A stretch of DNA of 64,000 nucleotides from positions 73,018,385 through 73,082,384 of the forward strand of contig CM044315.1 of the NCBI GenBank assembly GCA_024291935.2. Direction: 5' to 3'. The position numbers were made by a program, and so were the translations under genes. This document shows, piece after piece, positions 34,375 through 45,759 of the stretch. Below the pieces are notes generated by a model, which saw nothing but the letters and a program-made list of their open reading frames with translations, did no database searches and was not told the origin of the DNA. This DNA comes from Okapia johnstoni (lineage: Eukaryota; Chordata; Mammalia; Artiodactyla; Giraffidae). How positions within the stretch are numbered: position 1 is the first letter of the stretch; every line of letters begins with the position of its first letter.

Positions 34375-34660
34375 GACTTCTCTGATTGTCCAGTGATTAA
34401 GAATCTGCCTGCCAATGCAGGGGACACGAGTTTGATCCCTGATCCGGGAAGATTCCACATACCTTGGGGCAACTAAGCCCATGTGTCACATCTACTGAGC
34501 CCAGGAGCCCTAGAGCCTGTGCTCCCTGCAACAAGAGAAGCCACCGCAATCAGAAGCCCGTGCACTGCAACCTGAGAGTAGTCCCAGCTCACTTCAACTA
34601 CAGAAAGCCCACACACAGCAACGAAGACCCAACACAGCCAAAAATAAATAAATAAACAGG
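34375..34660 (+). mobile_element. CHR-type SINE, full length
   Basis: agacttctctgattgtccagtgattaagaatc head, ggcaactaagcccatgtgtc body, ccctgcaacaagagaagccaccgcaatcagaagcccgtgcac, and (aaat)n tail ending near 34655. Orthologous subfamilies are shared with whales and hippos. Confidence 0.9.
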
Positions 34661-34961
34661 ACTCAAATAGAAAGGCTGTTCTTTTCCCCTCTAAAATCCA
34701 AAATTCTTGTTCAAGAACAGGACATACATTCCCATGGCTCTAGCTCCACCTTGTGATTAATCAAGAAATCACCTACTTCCCTAAGTAGTCATCAGGATCT
34801 TTATAGTCAATACTTGTCAACAGTTCCTGATAACATATCAATTAATACTTTAGGCCAGGCTCTATGTACATGATATTCAAGAACTATGGCATTTAAGCCT
34901 AATAACAACACTATGAAAGACGTATTTTATAGATGGAAAACCAATGTTGAGAGAGTTTACT

Positions 34962-35163
34962 AGAGTTTGTCGTGTCCGACTCTTTTTGACCCTATGGATT
35001 ATAGCCTGCCTACAGTCACCTCAGTCCGTGGGATTCTCCAGGAAAGAAAACTGAAGAGGGTTGCTGCGCTCTCCTCCAGGGGATCTTCCCAACCCAGGCA
35101 TCAAACCTGCGTCTTCTGCATTGCAGGCAGATTCTTTATCCCTGAGCCACCAGGGAAGCCCCT
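34962..35163 (-). mobile_element. Bov-tA SINE, reverse orientation
   Basis: gtcgtgtccgactctttttgacc...caggcatcaaacctgcgtcttct...ctgagccaccagggaagcccc. Confidence 0.9.
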
Positions 35164-35203
35164 TACCAGAGTTGAGCACTTTTCAAAGATCATACTGGCA
35201 GGG

Positions 35204-35306
35204 AATTAATTCCCTGGTGGTCCAATGGTTAGGACTCTGCTTCCACTGCAGGAGTCCTGGTTCAAGAACTATGATCTCGCAAGCCACATGGTATGGCCAG
35301 AAAAAA
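35204..35306 (+). mobile_element. Short CHR-type SINE
   Basis: aattccctggtggtccaatggttaggactctgc...ctcgcaagccacatggtatggccagaaaaaa. Confidence 0.85.
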
Positions 35307-35604
35307 TCATACAGGTGGCAGTTAGGACTTAAACCAACCATTTCTAGGCTTTTCTTTTCAATCACAACTGTCTGCTTATAAACTAAGGCACACATACATC
35401 ACATACATTTTTTTCCCTTTACAACACAAATGTAAACATATCTTATTTAATTCTCTATTGCAGGGATTTGCATTTTCAAGGCAGTCCGTAAGAAATGGAT
35501 GACCCAAAGCAACAAATTAATGTTTAAATGACAGGCATTAGATTAGAGCATTAGGCCCTAGAATTAGCTGTTCTTGGTGATAAAATGGTATATTGGAAAA
35601 GCCA

Positions 35605-35740
35605 AGAGATTTGCTAATTTGAATACCTGCTCTACCACTTAATGGCTGTGTGGCCTTGGGCAAGTTACTTAAGGTCACTGGCCTCAGGTCCCTTAAGTGA
35701 ATTAAGAAGCAATGGACTCAAATAATGCTAAGTTTTGTAA
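35605..35740 (-). repeat. MIR SINE relic
   Basis: ctctaccacttaatggctgtgtggccttgggcaagttacttaagg. Confidence 0.65.
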
Positions 35741-35919
35741 ATCAAATTCTGGCTTATTTTTCACAGAAACTAATTTCTAAAAGCTAACGTATCAGTAAAC
35801 AAAGAATCTTGTTGGAATCTGATGATTGATTTTTAGTAGGTGGAAAAACTGGTCACATGATGAGTTGTTAAAATGCTCACTGAATCTTTGAGAAGTGAAA
35901 CTTTAAGAACACACACGTA

Positions 35920-36425
35920 ATAGAATAGGCCCCCACCCAAAAGATGTCCACATCTTAATCCCTGGAATCTAGGAACATGTTCAGACACATGGCAGAGGGG
36001 AACTAAGGTTGCAGAAGGTATTAAGATTGCTAAACCAGCTGACCCTAAAATAGGGAGATTATCTTGGATTATCTGGGTAGGTCCAACTTAATCATAAGGG
36101 ATTTTTAATAAATGGGAGAGTCAGAGGAAGATGTAACTGTAGAGGAAAGGCATTGCGAGATGCACTGTAGCTTGCTTTGAAGATGGAGAAAGAGGGATAT
36201 GAGCAAAAAAATGTGAGCAGCTTCTGGAAGCTAGAAAGAGCAATGAAACAGATTCTCTTCTAGAAGTTTTAGAAAGAAATGCAACTCTGCTGACTCTTTA
36301 ATTTTAGCCCAGTGATACCTGGGTCAGGGTTCTGTCATACAGAACTGTAAGATAATATATCTGTGTTGTGTTAGCCACTAAGTTTGTGGCAATTTGTTAT
36401 AGGAGCAATAGAAAACATACAGTAT
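35920..36425 (+). mobile_element. Old MaLR-like LTR (MLT1 type)
   Basis: aagatgtccacatcttaatccctgg...gggagattatcttggattatctggg...gctttgaagatggagaaagag...gaactgtaagataatatatctgtg...taagtttgtggcaatttgttataggagcaatagaaaa. No internal viral sequence adjoins it. Confidence 0.65.
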
Positions 36426-36464
36426 CTATGACCATCAGTGTGTCCAGACTTCTTACCTGTTTCC

Positions 36465-36735
36465 TGTAGTGGTGTGGAAAAGGCACTGGACTTGGAATCT
36501 AAAGACTAAGCATCTCAGTTCTGCTTTTAAATAGCTGTGTGACTTCCAGTAAATCACAATTCCTCTCTAAGCATGTTTATCATGTCCTGGCACCTATCTC
36601 ACAGAGTTGTTATGTATAGGAAGCGAGATAATTGGTGTGTAGGTGCTGTAAAAACTATAAAGCATTCTATATATGACAGGAATTATTATTTACAGTGCCT
36701 AATACATAGTTGATATGCAAGAAATATTTGCAAAG
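36465..36735 (-). repeat. MIR SINE relic
   Basis: ggcactggacttggaatctaaagac...aatagctgtgtgacttccagtaaatc...atctcacagagttgttatg...ttatttacagtgcctaatacatag: near full-length reversed MIR, partly inside the left arm of the inverted repeat. Confidence 0.7.
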
Positions 36736-37158
36736 TGGGATGTGGAAACTTGATTGCCAGGTACTTGGGAGAACAAGAGATCATATCTGATATCTGCTCT
36801 TAAGTTTATTGTTGTTGTTGTTTAGTTACTAAATTGTGTCCCATTCTTTGCAACCCCATGGACTGGAGCCCACTAAGCTCCTCTGTCCCTGGGATTTTCC
36901 AGGGAAGAATACTGGACTGGGTTGCCATTTCCTTCTCCAGGGAATCTTCCTGACCCAGGGATCAAACCCACATCTCCTGCATTGGCAGGTGGATTCTTTA
37001 CTGCTGAGCCACCAGTAAGCAAGAGAGTGAACAAAGCCCTCTTAAGTTGATTACAACATATAATTATGGAGATAACATATTCAGAAGAAGGTGTAAACTG
37101 TAACTCAAAATGTACATAAGATAATAACACAAGAGAAGTCACAAGGTTACACATGATT
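36627..37158 (+). repeat. Left arm of a diverged inverted duplication
   Basis: Its reverse complement matches 37612-37906 along its whole length (for example caagaaatatttgcaaagtggg against cccactgtgcaaatatttcttg, and gagaacaagagatcatat against atatgatctcttgttctc; ataacacaagagaagtcaca against tgtgacttctcttgtgttat). A Bov-tA of about 228 bp interrupts this arm only. Confidence 0.93.
36811..37038 (-). mobile_element. Bov-tA SINE in the left arm, reverse orientation
   Basis: gtttagttactaaattgtgtccc...gggatcaaacccacatctcc...gctgagccaccag, with an 18-bp internal extra segment before the final aagcc. Target duplication ctcttaagttKatt at 36797-36810 and 37039-37052; the right arm shows the single, unfilled site. 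Confidence 0.9.
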
Positions 37159-37570
37159 AAGCAACGAAGAAGTGATATAAAACAAATATACATCCTGAGT
37201 TCAAGTATGGAATGGATGGTAAGTGTGGGATGAAAGACTCACAGAAGGATTCCAGCAGGAGGAAGGTCTTGAGCAGGATCTTGAAAGGTGTGGTTAGATG
37301 GAGAACAATTGCTACCATTATCCCCACAAAGCACTGTTTTTCTACACACAATTTCTGGAATCATATTTTACATTTAGGACACTGGCATGCAGTTCCAGTG
37401 TTTCAAATGGTTTTCTTTTTGATCCCCTTGGTAATGTTTTTTTCTTTTTTAAAAATTTCAAACTTACAGAAAATTTGTAAGAACAGTACAAAGGAGGTCT
37501 TTTCCCCCTGAACCTTTTAGAATAAGTTACCCATATGATGCCTCACCACCTCCAAATTATCAATTATATA

Positions 37571-37591
37571 GGGCTTCCCTGGTGGCTCAGT
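37571..37591 (+). repeat. 21-bp Bov-tA head fragment
   Basis: gggcttccctggtggctcag plus t, the exact 5' head of Bov-tA with nothing else of the SINE, in AT-rich sequence beside the right arm of the inverted repeat. Confidence 0.8.
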
Positions 37592-37611
37592 GATATATAA
37601 CATTATATCAA

Positions 37612-37906
37612 TTATCATATATAACCTTGTGACTTCTCTTGTGTTATTGTCTTATATAAACTTTGAGTTATAGTTTAAATCGTCTTCCGAGTATATTATC
37701 TCCATAATTACATGCTGTAAACAATTAAGAGCAGATATCACATATGATCTCTTGTTCTCCTCCAAATATTCAGCATGTTTCCACATCCCACTGTGCAAAT
37801 ATTTCTTGGATATCAGTTATGTATTAGGCACTGCAAATAATAATAATAATTCCATTTATATATAGAATGCTTTATAGTTTTTTACAACACCTATACATCC
37901 ATTATC
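37612..37906 (-). repeat. Right arm of the inverted duplication
   Basis: Inverted counterpart of 36627-37158 without the SINE. Arm spacing is about 450 bp. It includes an inverted piece of the MIR at 36465-36735. Confidence 0.93.
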
Positions 37907-38581
37907 AGGAAATTAACATCTATGCATTACTATCATATAATCCACAGATTCCATTCAAGTTTAGCCAATTGTCCCAATAATGTCCTTTATAGTGATGCAT
38001 TTAATTTTCAAATCTCATTAGTCTTAAAGCAAAACAGTTCCTGAACCTTTGATTTTTATGACCTTGCCCTTTTAAAGATCATAGGTAAATTACTTTACAG
38101 AATATTTCTCCCAATCTATATTTCTGATGTTTCCTCTTAATTAGATTCAGGTTTTACATTTTTATCAGGGATAGCACAGAAGTATGCTGGATTTTTTCCT
38201 CATTGCATACCATTCAGTTCAGTCGCTCAGTCATGTCCAACTCTTTGTGACCCCATGGACTGCAGCATGCCAGGCCTCCACGTCCATCGCCAACTCCCAG
38301 AGTTCACCCAAACTCATGTCCATTGAGTCGGTGATGCCATCCAACCCTCTCATCCTCTGTCATCCCCTTCTCCTCCAGCCTTCAATCTTTCCATCAGGGT
38401 CTTTTCAAATGAGTCAGCTCTTCGCATCAGGTGGCCAAAGTATTGGAGTTTCAGCTTCAGCATCAGTCCTTCCAATGAACCTCCAGGACTGATCTCCTTT
38501 AGGATGGACTGGTTGGGTCTCCTTGCAGTCAAGAGACTCTCAAGAGTCTTCTCCAACACCACAGTTCAAAAGCATCAATTC

Positions 38582-38721
38582 ATGAGGAGGGAGTTGGGAG
38601 GGGGGTTCAGGATGGGGAACACATGTAAACCCATGGCTGACTGATGTCAATGCACGGCAAAAACCAATATAATATTGTAAAGTAATTAGGCTCCAACTAA
38701 AATAAATAAATTAATAATAAA
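38582..38721 (+). mobile_element. Young 5'-truncated L1 tail inserted in BovB
   Basis: 140 bp of bovine-type L1 3' end (gggttcaggatggggaacac...aatattgtaaagtaattaggctccaac) with an A-rich (aaat)n end. Exact 14-bp target duplication aaaagcatcaattc at 38568-38581 and 38722-38735. Confidence 0.93.
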
Positions 38722-38849
38722 AAAAGCATCAATTCTTTGGCACTCAGCTTTCTTTATAGTCCAACTCTCACATCCATACATGACTACTGGAAAAACCATA
38801 GCCTTGACTAGACGGACCTTTGTTGGCAAAGTAATGTCTCTGCTTTTTA

Positions 38850-39020
38850 TTTATTTTTTTAAATTTTTATATTTATGTATTGGTTGTGCCAGGTCTTAGT
38901 TGTGGCATGCAAACTCTTACTTGCAACATGTGGGATCCAGTTCCCTGACCAGGAATCAAACCCATGCCCCCCTGCATTTGGAGCATGGAGTCTTAGCCAC
39001 TGGACCACCAGGGAAGTCCC
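38850..39020 (-). mobile_element. CHR-type SINE inserted in BovB, reverse orientation
   Basis: ggttgtgccaggtcttagttgtgg...gaccaggaatcaaacccatgcc...ccactggaccaccagggaagtccc. Target duplication atgtctctgctttttat-type at 38834-38849 and 39021-39036. Confidence 0.93.
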
Positions 39021-40258
39021 ATGTCTCTGCTTTTTAATATGCTGTCGAGGTTGGTCATAACTTTCCTTCCAAGGAGTAAGCATCTTTTAATTTCATGGCT
39101 GCATAAAAATCACCATCTGCAGTGATTTTGGAGCCCCCCAAAATAAAGTCTGACACTGTTTCCACTGTTTCCCCATCTATCTGCCATGAAGTGATGGGAC
39201 CGGATGCCATGATCTTAGTTTTCTGAATGCTGAGCTTTAAGCCAACGTTTTCACTCTCCTCTTTCACTTTCATCAAGAGGCTCTTTAGTTCCTCTTCACT
39301 TTCTGCCATAAGGGTGGTGTCATCTGCATATCTAAGGTTACTGATATTTCTCCCTGCAATCTTGATTCCAGCTTGTGCTTCATCCAGCCCAGCATTTGTC
39401 ATGATGTACTCTGCATGTAAGTTAAATAAGCAGGGTGACAATATACAGCCTTGATGTACTTCTTTTCCTATTTGGAACCAGTCTGTTGTTCCATGACCAG
39501 TTCTAACTGTTGCTTCCTGACCTGCATACAGATTCCTCAAGAGGCAGGTCAGGTGGTCTGGTATTCCCATCTCTTTCAGAATTTTCCACAGTTTATTGTG
39601 ATCCACACAGTCAAAGGCTTTGGCATAGTCAATAAAGCAGAAATAGATGTTTTTCTGGAACTCTCTTGCTTTTTTGATGATCCAGTGGATGTTGGCAATT
39701 TGATCTCTGGTTCCTCTGCCTTTTCTAAATCCAGCTTGAACATCTGGAAGTTCATGGTTCATGTATTGTTGAAGCTTGGCTTGGAGAATTTTGAGCACTA
39801 CTTTGCTAGTATGTGAGTTGGAGTGCAATTGTGCAATAGTTTGAGCATTCTTTGGTATTGCCTTTCTTTTGGATTGGAATGAAAACTGACCTTTTCCAGT
39901 CCTGTGGCCACTGCTGAGTTTTCCAAATTTGCTGGCATACTGAGTGCAGCACTTTCACAGCATCATCTTTTAGGATTTGAAATAGCTCAACTGGACTTCC
40001 ATCACCTCCACTAGCTTTGTTCGTAGTGATGCTTCTTAAGGTCCACTTGACTTCACATTCGAGGATGTCTGGCTCTCAGTGAGTGATAACACCATCGTGA
40101 TTATCTGTGTCATGAAAATCTTTTTTGTACAGTTCAATTTATTCATTACTGATGCTTTGTTCACTGATTAAATGGTACTTGCCAGGATTTTTCTTTGTGA
40201 AATTGTTCTTTTCTCCTTCTTAATTACTTAGAGCTTTGCAGGGAGTTACTTTGAGACC

Positions 40259-40712
40259 GACCGTCTAGTCAAGGCTATGGTTTTTCCAGTAGTCATGTAT
40301 GGATGTGAGAGTTGGACTGTGAAGAAAGCTGAGTGCTGAAGAATTGATGCCTTTGAACTGTGGTGTTGGAGAAGACTCTTGAGAGTCCCTTGACTGCAAG
40401 GAGACCCAACCAGTCCATCCTAAAGGAGATCAGTCCTGGGTGTTCATTGGAAGGACTTATGTTGAAGCTGAAACTCCAATAGTTTGGCCACCTGATGCAA
40501 AGAGTTGACTCATTGGAAAAGACCCTGATGCTGGGAAGGACTGGGGGTGGGAGGAGAAGGGGACGACAGAGGATGAGATGGCTGGATGGCATCACCGACT
40601 CGATGGACATGAGTTTGAGTGGACTCTGGGAGTTGGTGATGGACAGGGAGGCCTGGCATGCTGCGATTCATGGGGTCACAAAGAGTTGGACATGGCTGAG
40701 TGACTGAACTGA
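40259..40712 (+). mobile_element. BovB 3'-end fragment
   Basis: gtctagtcaaggctatggtttttcc to gtgactgaactga. Exact target duplication actttgagacc at 40248-40258 and 40713-40723. Readable C-terminal frame 40495-40707. Confidence 0.95.
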
Positions 40713-40739
40713 ACTTTGAGACCATGCAAATTTCCCATT

Positions 40740-41785
40740 CTTCATCAAATTTTCACCAAGTTAGCATACATAGATGTTTCTTGGTTGAATTATTATTATT
40801 ACAATCATCAAATGATTTTCTAATTCCATCATGAATGGAATTCCTACATTCATTATTGCAGAATGCCACTGTAATAAAAAGTTTTCTTTTCTCCCTATTT
40901 ATTTCTTTATATCAGTTCAGATGCATGCATTCCTATTCTATACAATGGAGTATAATCCTTTACCACCATTACTTATTTTGATTTTTTTCAAATCATCCCT
41001 ATTCTGCACCTCTGGGGAGAATAAGAGCCTCTTCAAGCTAGTCTCTGTGCTGTTTTGACAGGTCTTCATCATTCTCTGAATATTTCCTTATTTTTTGGCA
41101 TACAAGATGTTTCAGATTCATCTTATACCTTCCCTGCCCTAGCCTTGAAATCAGCCATTTCTCCAACAAGCCCTGGTTCCTTTCAATGGAAAACTGCCTT
41201 TTAGTGGAGAGCAGCATTTAGAAACAAAGACGGAGGTATTAGATATGCTCATTGCTTTTGGGGTGTCACTGCTCCTACACCCTCTCAACGAACATGGCTT
41301 GAAAATATGTTATGCATATATGTACTCACATATGCATGTGCACATGAACATCCACCTCTATATTTGTATCAATTAAAAATTGTGAACTCACATGTGATAC
41401 CCACAATTCTAGTCCAATACCACAGATTTCATTCTGATTCCTATGTTTTCATATCTGTAACTCCCTTCTCACACAGTGAGGAAACTGGCTCCCATTATCT
41501 TCAGTATATTTACTAATCTGATAAATCACTCCTGTATGTAACCAATCTCCATTACCACCGCTGCCCTCTCCCCTCGCCCTCTTTATTCTGCTAGGACTCT
41601 GACACATTGCACCCTCAGCCCACATATTCACCCTCCTCATATGGCTCATGCTCTAACACTTCTCATCAGGCAGCTCTTGCATACCTGGGTGCAGGTTCCT
41701 ATCTTGATTAGCCCCACTTACACAAATGGCTTTTAGACATAATTATTCAGAAAGGAAGGGAAGAAGACTCATGGAAAACCAGACA
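40740..41785. other. Intergenic sequence, no gene recognised
   Basis: AT-rich; atatgtactcacatatgcatgtgcacatg near 41318 is a simple alternating patch. No supported feature. Confidence 0.4.
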
Positions 41786-41787
41786 CT

Positions 41788-42095
41788 TTCTTTTTTAAAT
41801 TGAAGTATAATTGATTCACAAAGTTGTGTTAGTTTTAGGTTCACAGCAAAGTGATTCAGCTATATATGCATAGCTGAACTTGAGCAAATTCCGGGAGACA
41901 ATGGAGGACAGGGAATTCTTTCGTGCTGCAGTCCGTGAGATCACAGAGTCAGACATGACTTAGTGACTGAACAACAACAACACACACACACACCACTGAG
42001 CCACCAAGGAAGCCCTGTATATGTTAATCTTAATGTAGTCTGGGGGCTACATTCAATGGGGTTGAAAGAGTTGGACATGACTCAGTGACAAAAAC
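41788..42095. mobile_element. Mosaic of short L1, BovB and SINE fragments
   Basis: In order: antisense L1 3' piece (aattgaagtataattgattcacaaagttgtgttag, 41790-41868); forward BovB tail (gctgaacttgagcaaattccgggaga...gacttagtgactgaac, 41873-41975); (CA)n; reversed SINE head (ccactgagccaccaaggaagccc, 41993-42015); forward SINE tail (gggggctacattcaatggggttgaaagagttgg, 42042-42090). Confidence 0.8.
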
Positions 42096-42385
42096 ACCAC
42101 CACCTCTCTTCTGAATCCCTAGGTCTCTTGAAACTTCAGTTTTCCCTCCTTTTTCCTGTATTGTTCATTTACTAATTCAACAAGTATTTATTGAATATCC
42201 CCTATATGTCAGATGCTATTGTTGATGTTGGGTATATGGTGGGAGAAAAGACAAAGTACCAACCCTCCAATGGACCTTATAAAATAGAGAACATACATAG
42301 ACAATAAGCTAATGGGCAAATAATGTAATTTCAGATAAAATAAGTGTGTGTGAAATAAATTCAGATAATATGTGTGTGTGTGTGT

Positions 42386-42583
42386 GAGTCGCTCAGTAGT
42401 GTCTGACTCTTGTGACCCCACGGACTGTAGCCCACCAGGCTCTTCTGTATGAAATTCTCCAGGCAAAAATACTGAAGCGGGTAACCATTCCCTTCTCCAG
42501 GAGATCTTCCCGAACCAGGGGTCAAACCCAGGTCTCCTGCATTGCAGGCAGATTCTTTACTGCCGGAGCCACCAGGGAAGCCC
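42386..42583 (-). mobile_element. Bov-tA SINE, reverse orientation
   Basis: (TG)n then gagtcgctcagtagtgtctg...ggggtcaaacccaggtctcc...ccggagccaccagggaagccc. Confidence 0.92.
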
Positions 42584-43049
42584 TTATTTTAGAATGGTAA
42601 GAGAAGGCCTCTCTTAAGAGGTGACATTTTAGCTGACATACAATGGTGAGAAGGAACCAGTGATGCAAAATCTAAAGGAAGAATAGTCCAGGCAAAGAAC
42701 AGACATGATCCTACGGCAAGAAAAACCCTTGTATGTTGGAAGACATTAAGAAAGCCAGTATGAATGGAGCAGAGGGTAGAATGGTAGAAGAGACTGTAAA
42801 CATAGAGGAAGAACAGAAATCATATATGAGTCTTATTGGCTGTGACAAACAGCTAGATTTTATTCAAAGTGATAAGCCACTGATAGGTCTTAAAAAGGGG
42901 AGTAATATGATCTCATTTCTGATTTATATATTTTAAGTGTCATTTTATATCTTCACATTTTCCCTTACGGGCTGAGTCTCAAAATCTGTCTCTTTAGATC
43001 AGAAATGAGGATCACTGGCTGTATTTGTAACAGATAAACTAGTGATAAA

Positions 43050-43235
43050 TGGGCTTCCCAGTCAGCTCAGTGGGTAAAGAATCTACCTACCATGCAAGAA
43101 ATGTGAGTTCAATCCCCGGGTCAGGAAGATCCTCTGGAGGAGGGCAAGGCAACTCATTCCAGTATTCTTGCCTGAAGAATCCCATGGATAGAAGAACCTG
43201 GTGGGCTACAGTCCATAGGGTTGCAAAGAGTTGGA
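43050..43235 (+). mobile_element. Bov-tA SINE (first of a tandem pair)
   Basis: gggcttcccagtcagctcagtgggtaaagaatc...gttcaatccccgggtcagg...aaagagttggacacaactga. Confidence 0.88.
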
Positions 43236-43265
43236 CACAACTGAAATGTCTGAGCATGCACGCAC

Positions 43266-43470
43266 GCAACTTGTGGTAAAGAATCCACTTGTCAATGCAG
43301 GAGATGCAAGAGACAAGGGTTTGATCCCTGGATTGGCAAGAGCCCCTGGAGAAGAAAATGCCAACCCATTCCAGTATTCTTGCCTGGAAAATTCCATGGA
43401 CAGAGGAGCCTGGCAGCTACAGTCCATGGGATCAGAGTCAGACATGACTGAAACACACAGAGGAGCATGA
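43266..43470 (+). mobile_element. Bov-tA SINE (second of the pair), head-truncated
   Basis: cttgtggtaaagaatccacttg...gggtttgatccctggattgg...gtcagacatgactgaaacacaca. Separated from the first copy by a cgcacgcaac linker. Confidence 0.85.
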
Positions 43471-43474
43471 GCAA

Positions 43475-44425
43475 TTGACATATGTTTTAGAGTCACTCTT
43501 AATTTATTTTGAAGTTTGAACACCAAATTCTTCCTAGAAGTATGCTTATAGTACAAGGGAAAACTATTTTTATAGTCACACAAATTTCTTGGTATGTTTT
43601 GCACATGTTTAGTCTCACAACAGAAGATTCTACAAGAATACGCCTACTTCTTGACCTAGATACAAGGCTACCAAATGTGGAGTGCGCAGGACATTAATAA
43701 CTAAAGCTCCAAAGGCATAATTGCCTAGAGCGTGGGCCCAGGAATTAACTGTAAATATGCTGTTTACCTACTTCCTCTTTCTGTGCCTTTCCTCCCACAT
43801 TAGCAACGTCTTCATCCACCCCAGGTTCATGGTGATCTCAAGTTGGCCACGGAATGCTTCAAAAAGGGGGAAATCAGAACAAATCCATTCACAAAGTGGT
43901 GCTCATTTTAAATTTCTCTCAAAGCTATTATTGGCATTTAGGAGGAGTTGTAAAGAGGACACTGAATCACTAATAGGGAAATTTTAGACACTAAAGTAAA
44001 ATAGATAACTCTGCACTCTTACTCGACTTAGAATCAACATTCCACATTTCCTATTTATCTTCTTGTAAGCTTCAAGAGAACAGGAAAATTTCTGTTCTTT
44101 ACTCTATTCCCAGTGTCTGGTACATGTTAGAGGTCACTTTGTTGGCTAAATGAATAAATGAATGCCTAATTACAGACTGTTACTATATTTCAATAGTGAT
44201 ATAGTAATAGCCTGTTACTACACATATATAGTTAATAGTCTGGTGACCTGTAAGATTCAGAGGTCTCTAAGGGAAAAACAGGTCACACTTTAGGATGTGG
44301 GCTTTGATTCTAGTCAGAAAGTTCCAATTATTGTCTGAATTTGAAGCTTCCCTACTGTAAGTATATAGGGCAGGGAGTCCTGGGAGTAAAAGAACCAGAA
44401 AAGAACCAGATACAGTTTTTTGACA
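43475..44425. other. Intergenic sequence, L2 relic, no gene
   Basis: L2-like patch ttgtaagcttcaagagaacagg...ccagtgtctggtacatgttag (44063-44160). No supported coding region. Confidence 0.4.
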
Positions 44426-44427
44426 TT

Positions 44428-44885
44428 TGTTGTCCTTGTTCAGTCCCCTCTGACTCTTTACAATTTCATGGACTGCAGCATGCTAGGCTTCCCTGTGAGA
44501 GTTGGACCATAAAGAAGGCTGAGTGCTGAAGAATTGATGCTTTTGAATTGTGGTGCTGGAGAAGACTCTTGAGTCCCTTGGACAGCAAGGAGATCAAACC
44601 AGTCAATTCTAAAGGAAATCAACTCTGAATATTCACTGGAAGGACTGATGCTAAAGCGCCAATACTTTGGCCACCTGATGCAAAGAGCCTGCTTACTGGA
44701 AGACCCTGATGCTGGGAAAGATTGAGGGCAGGAGGAGAAGGGGATGGCAGAGGATAAGATGGTTAGATAGCATCACCGACTCAATGGACATGAATTTGCA
44801 AACTCCCAGAGATAAAGGACAGAGAAGCCTGGCGTGCTATAAGTCCACCTGGTCGCAAAAAGTTGGACAAGACTTAGTGACTGAA
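44428..44885 (+). mobile_element. BovB 3'-end fragment with an inverted start
   Basis: 44496-44885 is forward BovB tail (gagagttggaccataaagaaggctgagtg...gacttagtgactgaac). The preceding 44428-44495 is the reversed 3' terminus of the same element type (gttcagtcccctctgactctt...catgctaggcttccctgt), giving a head-to-head foldback. Confidence 0.85.
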
Positions 44886-44889
44886 CAAC

Positions 44890-45755
44890 CACCACCAAGA
44901 GGCAAACCCAGTTTTGGGAATCATTACTTGTAATGTGTTACTGCTTTGGAGAGTTTCAAAACACAACACCTCAAAAGAGACATGTCACTTCAGGTATTTA
45001 TTCAACAATAAACATCACTGACTATTTTACTACAATGTGCTGGGAAGCTATGCTAGGAATTGGTAATAAAGGGAAAAGAAAACACTGCTTTGAAGGAGGG
45101 CAATCTAGTGGATTGCTTACTATAAAAATGATAGGTTCTTGAAAACAAACTGGAATATTCGAGCAATATTTTTCAATTAATTTATCTCATCTGCTGCCCT
45201 AGTTCAGGTTTCATAATCTCCTACTTGAATCTTTGCACTTCTCCTTCCCAACTCTATTTATCCTGCGTTGTCATAGCTTTCACTTAAAAAAAAAATTTGA
45301 TTTTATGTTTCTCCCCCCTTTGAATTCAAGCTCCCAGAAAGAAAAGATTTTTGTTTTGTTTATGACTGTATTCCTTGTGCCTGGAGTTGGGGGCGCCTAG
45401 AAAAATTTAAAGACTTACAACAATCATCCATAAAACTTCTTGCTTCAAGTGTTTTTCCATTCATTCATATTTATTCCTTTGGTGTACTAGGAATCCATAT
45501 CTCATGGTTAATAAAATACATTGTATGTCTGTTTCAATTACACTTTGCCTACCGAAAGGCGCTGAAAGCAGAAAATCCTTTGGGAAAAAGGACTTGAGGT
45601 AGAAGCCTGACACGAGATGGCTGCTCAATAAAAGTTGGCTAACTTAATGGTGTGAACTCTCGTCTGAGGGGGAGCTAAAAAATGTTTCCGCACAGAAGAG
45701 TGAACACATCTACACCGGTCTTTTAAGCACTTTCTAGGCCTTGAGGGCGAGCAGC
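44890..45755. other. Sequence upstream of the NRDC promoter
   Basis: L2-like patch (gaattcaagctcccagaaag...ccttgtgcctggag) at 45318-45385. Otherwise unique; GC content rises from about 45600. Confidence 0.45.
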
Positions 45756-45759
45756 ACTA

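Larger units (their letters stand above)
38209..40135 (-). mobile_element. BovB LINE, RT through 3' end, with two nested insertions
   Basis: About 1.6 kb of BovB after removing an L1 tail (38582-38721) and a CHR SINE (38850-39020). The reverse strand 39055-39828 encodes a 257-residue frame with RT motifs: FIDYAKAFDCVDHNKLWKIL (motif A region with catalytic Asp), HQGCILSPCLFN (motif B), and LRYADDTTLMAES (motif C, YADD intact). Downstream C-terminal frame is broken by the insertions and small indels. The 5' part with the endonuclease is absent, apart from a stretch to about 40135. Confidence 0.93.

Noticed and set aside
38184..38492. + strand 102-residue frame
   Set aside because: Antisense shadow of BovB.
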